This document shows positions 63,741 to 64,000 of a stretch of 64,000 nt of DNA, in pieces (positions within the stretch are counted from its first letter, which is position 1; every line of letters begins with the position of its first letter). The stretch lies in NCBI GenBank assembly GCA_963826695.1, contig CAWGXZ010000004.1, positions 1,178,001 through 1,242,000 of the forward strand, read 5' to 3'. The notes beneath the pieces were generated by a model, which saw only the letters and a program-made list of their open reading frames with translations, did not search any database and was not told the DNA's origin. The position numbers and the translations under genes were made by a program. Source of the stretch: CAWGXZ01 sp963826695. Its GTDB lineage: Bacteria > Pseudomonadota > Gammaproteobacteria > Burkholderiales > Burkholderiaceae_C.

Positions 63741-64000
63741 TAGGAGCCTGTCGGGCTTTGGGTCGGGCTCGCGTTGGGCCGGAAAAGGGGCTCAGCTTAG
63801 GCGCAAAGCGCAGCCGGGTTGGACACCCGGCGAGCATTTGCAACGACGGATCAGCCCCTTTTCCGGCCCAACCCGAAGGGCCGGGGCGATTCGCAGCGCC
63901 ATCCGTCGTTGCCGGCTCGCAGTGTGGGCCCGCCACACGGCTTCGCCGGCGCCTCGTCTGACACTGCGACTCGCCCCGGCGCGAGCCCGACCCAAAGCCC
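63741..64000. mobile_element. 272-bp MITE-like element, copy 2 (cut by window end)
   Basis: The first 260 bp match copy 1 (25670-25941) without gaps and with four substitutions. The last 12 bp fall outside the window. Position 29 of the left repeat is T here, which makes the visible part of the inverted repeat perfect (GGGCTCGCG with CGCGAGCCC). The left flank is GGCTCGGGC then TA. It lies 82 bp upstream of the dehydrogenase start, in its probable promoter region. Confidence 0.85.

Overview
The window is GC-rich chromosomal DNA from a betaproteobacterium. The basis is the ilvBNC-pssA-leuA order, a tandem glycine riboswitch in front of gcvTHP, an EF-P of the arginine-32/EarP type, the sigma-DUF3619-DUF3106-RDD string and the protein sequences in general. 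A membrane H+-pyrophosphatase beside a soluble pyrophosphatase and a glycogen gene set would suit a Rhodocyclales (Accumulibacter/Propionivibrio-like) lineage, but that placement is inference. Nearly all of the window is housekeeping. There is no prophage, CRISPR array or large island.

Layout. 1-2.8 kb: clpX end and lon. 2.8-3.1 kb: tRNA-Gly and tRNA-Cys. 3.1-5.9 kb: divergent hppA/ppa. 6-10.4 kb: M16 peptidase, a FemAB/GNAT-like protein and a PII gene. 10.4-12.8 kb: an ECF sigma factor and three small genes joined by 4-nt overlaps. 13-19 kb: branched-chain amino acid synthesis (ilvB, ilvN, ilvC), pssA, and leuA behind a leader-peptide attenuator. 19.1-25.7 kb: a PBP7-like endopeptidase and glycogen genes (glgP reading left, glgC-glgA reading right). 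25.7-28 kb: a 272-bp inverted-repeat element, aroC, gntK and a glycine-zipper protein. 28.1-34.6 kb, minus strand: ETF-QO, glycine riboswitch, gcvT-gcvH-gcvP. 34.7-38.2 kb: SDR, YceH, a hotdog thioesterase and a two-subunit 3-oxoacid CoA-transferase. 39.3-44.3 kb: a complete Liv-type ABC transporter. 44.3-50.1 kb: pyrD, rpiA, mnmC, efp, earP. 50.2-54.4 kb: uvrC, a lipoprotein, pgsA, an EamA transporter. 54.5-58.4 kb: tRNA-Val, ppiD, tRNA-His, an acyltransferase-like membrane protein, rlmB. 58.5-61.5 kb: an uncharacterised locus with an M15 peptidase, a membrane protein and a 376-residue protein. 61.5-63.7 kb: a 2-hydroxyacid dehydrogenase and a split chromate transporter. The window ends inside a second copy of the 272-bp element.

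The most notable signals are: (1) the two near-identical MITE-like elements, one of which abuts the glgA stop codon; (2) single-base frameshifts in glgP and earP and a probable one joining livM to livG, which are either gene decay or assembly indels; (3) an MnmC whose methyltransferase half has lost its SAM-binding motif while the oxidoreductase half looks intact; (4) a well-formed leucine attenuator with CTA codons; and (5) the uncharacterised M15/membrane/376-residue locus, the best candidate here for an undescribed system.
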